6,471 nucleotides of DNA from Pseudomonadota bacterium (GTDB lineage: Bacteria > Pseudomonadota > Alphaproteobacteria > Rickettsiales > Rickettsiaceae), in the NCBI GenBank assembly GCA_021804505.1, contig JAJZHL010000060.1, positions 1 through 6,471 on the forward strand. The letters run 5' to 3'. A program made the translations under genes and the position numbers. Each line of letters begins with the position of its first letter. Within the stretch, counting starts at the first letter, position 1. This document shows positions 5,216-6,471 of this stretch, in pieces. The notes under the pieces are model-generated. The model was given only the letters and a program-made list of their open reading frames with translations, searched no databases and was not told the origin of the DNA.

Positions 5216-5788
5216 ATGACCAATAAACAACGCTGTTCTTGGGCACCTTTGGACAAACCTGATTACTTAACTTACCATGATTTTGAATGGGGTGTGCCGG
5301 TGCACGATGATACCAAACACTTTGAAATGCTAATTCTAGAAGGTGCACAAGCTGGCCTTAGCTGGTATACTATCCTTAAACGCCGAGAGAGCTATAGAAT
5401 AGCATTTAAGCAATTTGATCCTCATAAAGTAGCCCTTATGAATGACGTAGAACTGGAGTCTCTACTAACCAATAGTGATATTATTCGAAATCGTCTTAAG
5501 GTATTTTCTTCCAGAAAAAATGCTAAGGTTTTTATAGCTATCCAAAAAGAATTTGGTTCTTTTGACAATTATATATGGCAATTTGTCGGCGGTAGTCCTA
5601 AGCTTAACTTTCCCAAAACAATAAGAGACATACCTACCCGTACCCCTGAATCTGACGCTTTGTCGAAAGATTTAAAAAAACGTGGTATGAGCTTTGTCGG
5701 CTCTACAATCATTTATGCTCATATGCAGGCTATAGGAATGGTCAATGACCATATGCAGGGCTGCTTTCTGTGTCCGGTGTTATCGTAG
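5216..5788 (+). CDS. tag: DNA-3-methyladenine glycosylase I
   Basis: Tag removes 3-methyladenine from alkylated DNA as the first step of base excision repair and belongs to the HhH-GPD fold group. The 190-residue protein aligns by eye with E. coli Tag (187 residues) over its whole length. RCSW (6-9), YHDFEWGVP (20-28), LEGAQAGLSW (41-50) and VNDHMQGCFLCP (176-187) are the family blocks. The zinc-binding set is complete: C7, H21, H179 and C183 (E. coli C4, H17, H175, C179). E42 matches the base-recognition Glu38, and Y20 and W50 match the other base-pocket residues. The start is ATG 5216; the Shine-Dalgarno (AAGAA at 5204-5208) is weak. The gene converges with pgsA, with 17 nt between the stop codons and no clear terminator in the gap. 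It should be active. Confidence 0.97.
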   Translation: MTNKQRCSWAPLDKPDYLTYHDFEWGVPVHDDTKHFEMLILEGAQAGLSWYTILKRRESYRIAFKQFDPHKVALMNDVELESLLTNSDIIRNRLKVFSSRKNAKVFIAIQKEFGSFDNYIWQFVGGSPKLNFPKTIRDIPTRTPESDALSKDLKKRGMSFVGSTIIYAHMQAIGMVNDHMQGCFLCPVLS

Positions 5789-5805
5789 ATGACTTGTGTA
5801 CTGAT

Positions 5806-6354
5806 TCAAAAATGCCTTGTGCAGGCCCGAAGATAGGAATAACCAGTTATAACAGTTAGCAGGGCGGCGCACCATAAAGCAATTTGACCTATCAGATCCA
5901 TATATATGCAGCCAGAACCTTTAGTTCCAAGAATCAAAGCAGTAAGGGCAAACATTTGCATACAAGTTTTTACTTGAGCTAGTCTTGATACTGGAACACT
6001 TACTCTAATCAACGCCAAAAACTCCCGTAGCCCTGCTACTAAGAACTCACGGGCTAAAATTAATAAACTGGGTATCTCATCTGCAGTGCCTCGTTTCACT
6101 AGCATCACAATCACGCAGCCAACAAGTAGTTTATCAGCTATTGGATCAAACATTTTACCAAATCTTGATACCAAATTAAATTTTCGTGCAAGGTAACCGT
6201 CAAAAAAGTCTGTGATACTAGCAAGTATAAAGAGTAGAGCGCCTAGCCTATGAGCAAATTTGGAGTTATCCAGGTAAAAAGTTAGAATAATAATTGGGAT
6301 GACAGCAATACGAGATATAGTCAAATAATTAGGTAAGTTTCTATCAATCTTCAT
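5806..6354 (-). CDS. pgsA: CDP-diacylglycerol-glycerol-3-phosphate 3-phosphatidyltransferase
   Basis: PgsA joins CDP-diacylglycerol and glycerol 3-phosphate to give phosphatidylglycerophosphate, the committed step to phosphatidylglycerol and cardiolipin, in the inner membrane. The 182-residue length is normal for the family. Residues 49-74 show the complete CDP-alcohol phosphatidyltransferase signature D-x2-DG-x2-AR-x8-G-x3-D-x3-D: D49, D52, G53, A56, R57, G66, D70 and D74. The aspartates bind the metals and D74 is the expected catalytic base. The N-terminus [11 protein letters not shown] and the segment [14 protein letters not shown] (99-112) are also typical of PgsA rather than of phosphatidylserine or cardiolipin synthases. 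Several hydrophobic helices follow. The start ATG at 6354 has no clear Shine-Dalgarno, but a strong promoter lies about 45 nt upstream. Confidence 0.96.
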   Translation of the reverse strand: MKIDRNLPNYLTISRIAVIPIIILTFYLDNSKFAHRLGALLFILASITDFFDGYLARKFNLVSRFGKMFDPIADKLLVGCVIVMLVKRGTADEIPSLLILAREFLVAGLREFLALIRVSVPVSRLAQVKTCMQMFALTALILGTKGSGCIYMDLIGQIALWCAALLTVITGYSYLRACTRHF

Positions 6355-6397
6355 GTACTATTACAACTTTAGTCAGATTAAAGGTTAAAAAGTGATT

Positions 6398-6426
6398 ATT
6401 ATATAAAAGTAATCAAATAGGAACAA
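6398..6426 (-). promoter_or_regulatory. Sigma70-type promoter of pgsA
   Basis: On the minus strand TTGTTC (6421-6426) and a perfect TATAAT (6398-6403) are separated by 17 nt. Transcription would start near 6391, giving a leader of about 37 nt before the ATG at 6354. This shows that pgsA has its own transcription start. The rest of the window beyond 6426 is AT-rich, and I see nothing else in it. Confidence 0.65.
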
Positions 6427-6471
6427 ATTTTCTACTTTAATAAAAGAAATATTTTATATAACATTAAAAGA

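Noticed and set aside
5789..5805. Bidirectional terminator between tag and pgsA
   Set aside because: The 17-nt gap has no stem with a T tract on either strand.

Overview
The window looks like chromosome of an obligate intracellular alphaproteobacterium of the Rickettsiaceae, either Rickettsia or a close relative such as a Megaira-like lineage. The evidence is the AT-rich sequence, a Tlc1-type ATP/ADP translocase very close to my memory of the Rickettsia protein, and intergenic hairpin repeats of the Rickettsia type. Several single-gene units have recognisable sigma70 promoters, and there are no long operons. The species cannot be settled from the sequence alone.

Left part (1-1984): the 5' end of an alpha/beta hydrolase gene (minus strand) runs off the window edge. 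Two plus-strand accessory genes follow. One encodes an unrecognised one-membrane-segment protein (501-1088). The other encodes a compact leucine-rich-repeat protein of the ribonuclease-inhibitor type (1244-1831). A 30-bp direct repeat (28/30 identical) lies upstream of each, which suggests a duplicated leader region or a cassette boundary.

Middle (1985-4516): a single-domain response regulator (minus), a roughly 180-bp hairpin-rich repeat block, the translocase gene tlc (minus, start corrected to 4272, with a clear promoter just upstream), and a tRNA-Thr(GGT) on the plus strand.

Right part (4495-6471): a phage/GTA-type three-transmembrane holin gene (minus) whose last six codons and stop lie inside the 3' half of the tRNA gene, in antisense. 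This arrangement suggests a remnant of an element integrated at the tRNA. It is followed by an 85-bp palindromic intergenic repeat, tag (3-methyladenine DNA glycosylase I, plus) and pgsA (phosphatidylglycerophosphate synthase, minus, with a consensus-like promoter). tag and pgsA are convergent, 17 nt apart.

Functionally, Tlc (host ATP import), PgsA (phospholipid synthesis) and Tag (alkylation repair) are core genes of a reduced parasite. The LRR protein, the unknown membrane protein, the orphan receiver and the holin are the accessory part. I see no complete new multi-gene system. The most noteworthy points are the holin/tRNA overlap, the repeat-flanked pair of accessory genes, and a repeat whose latent reading frame continues in frame after the tlc stop codon.
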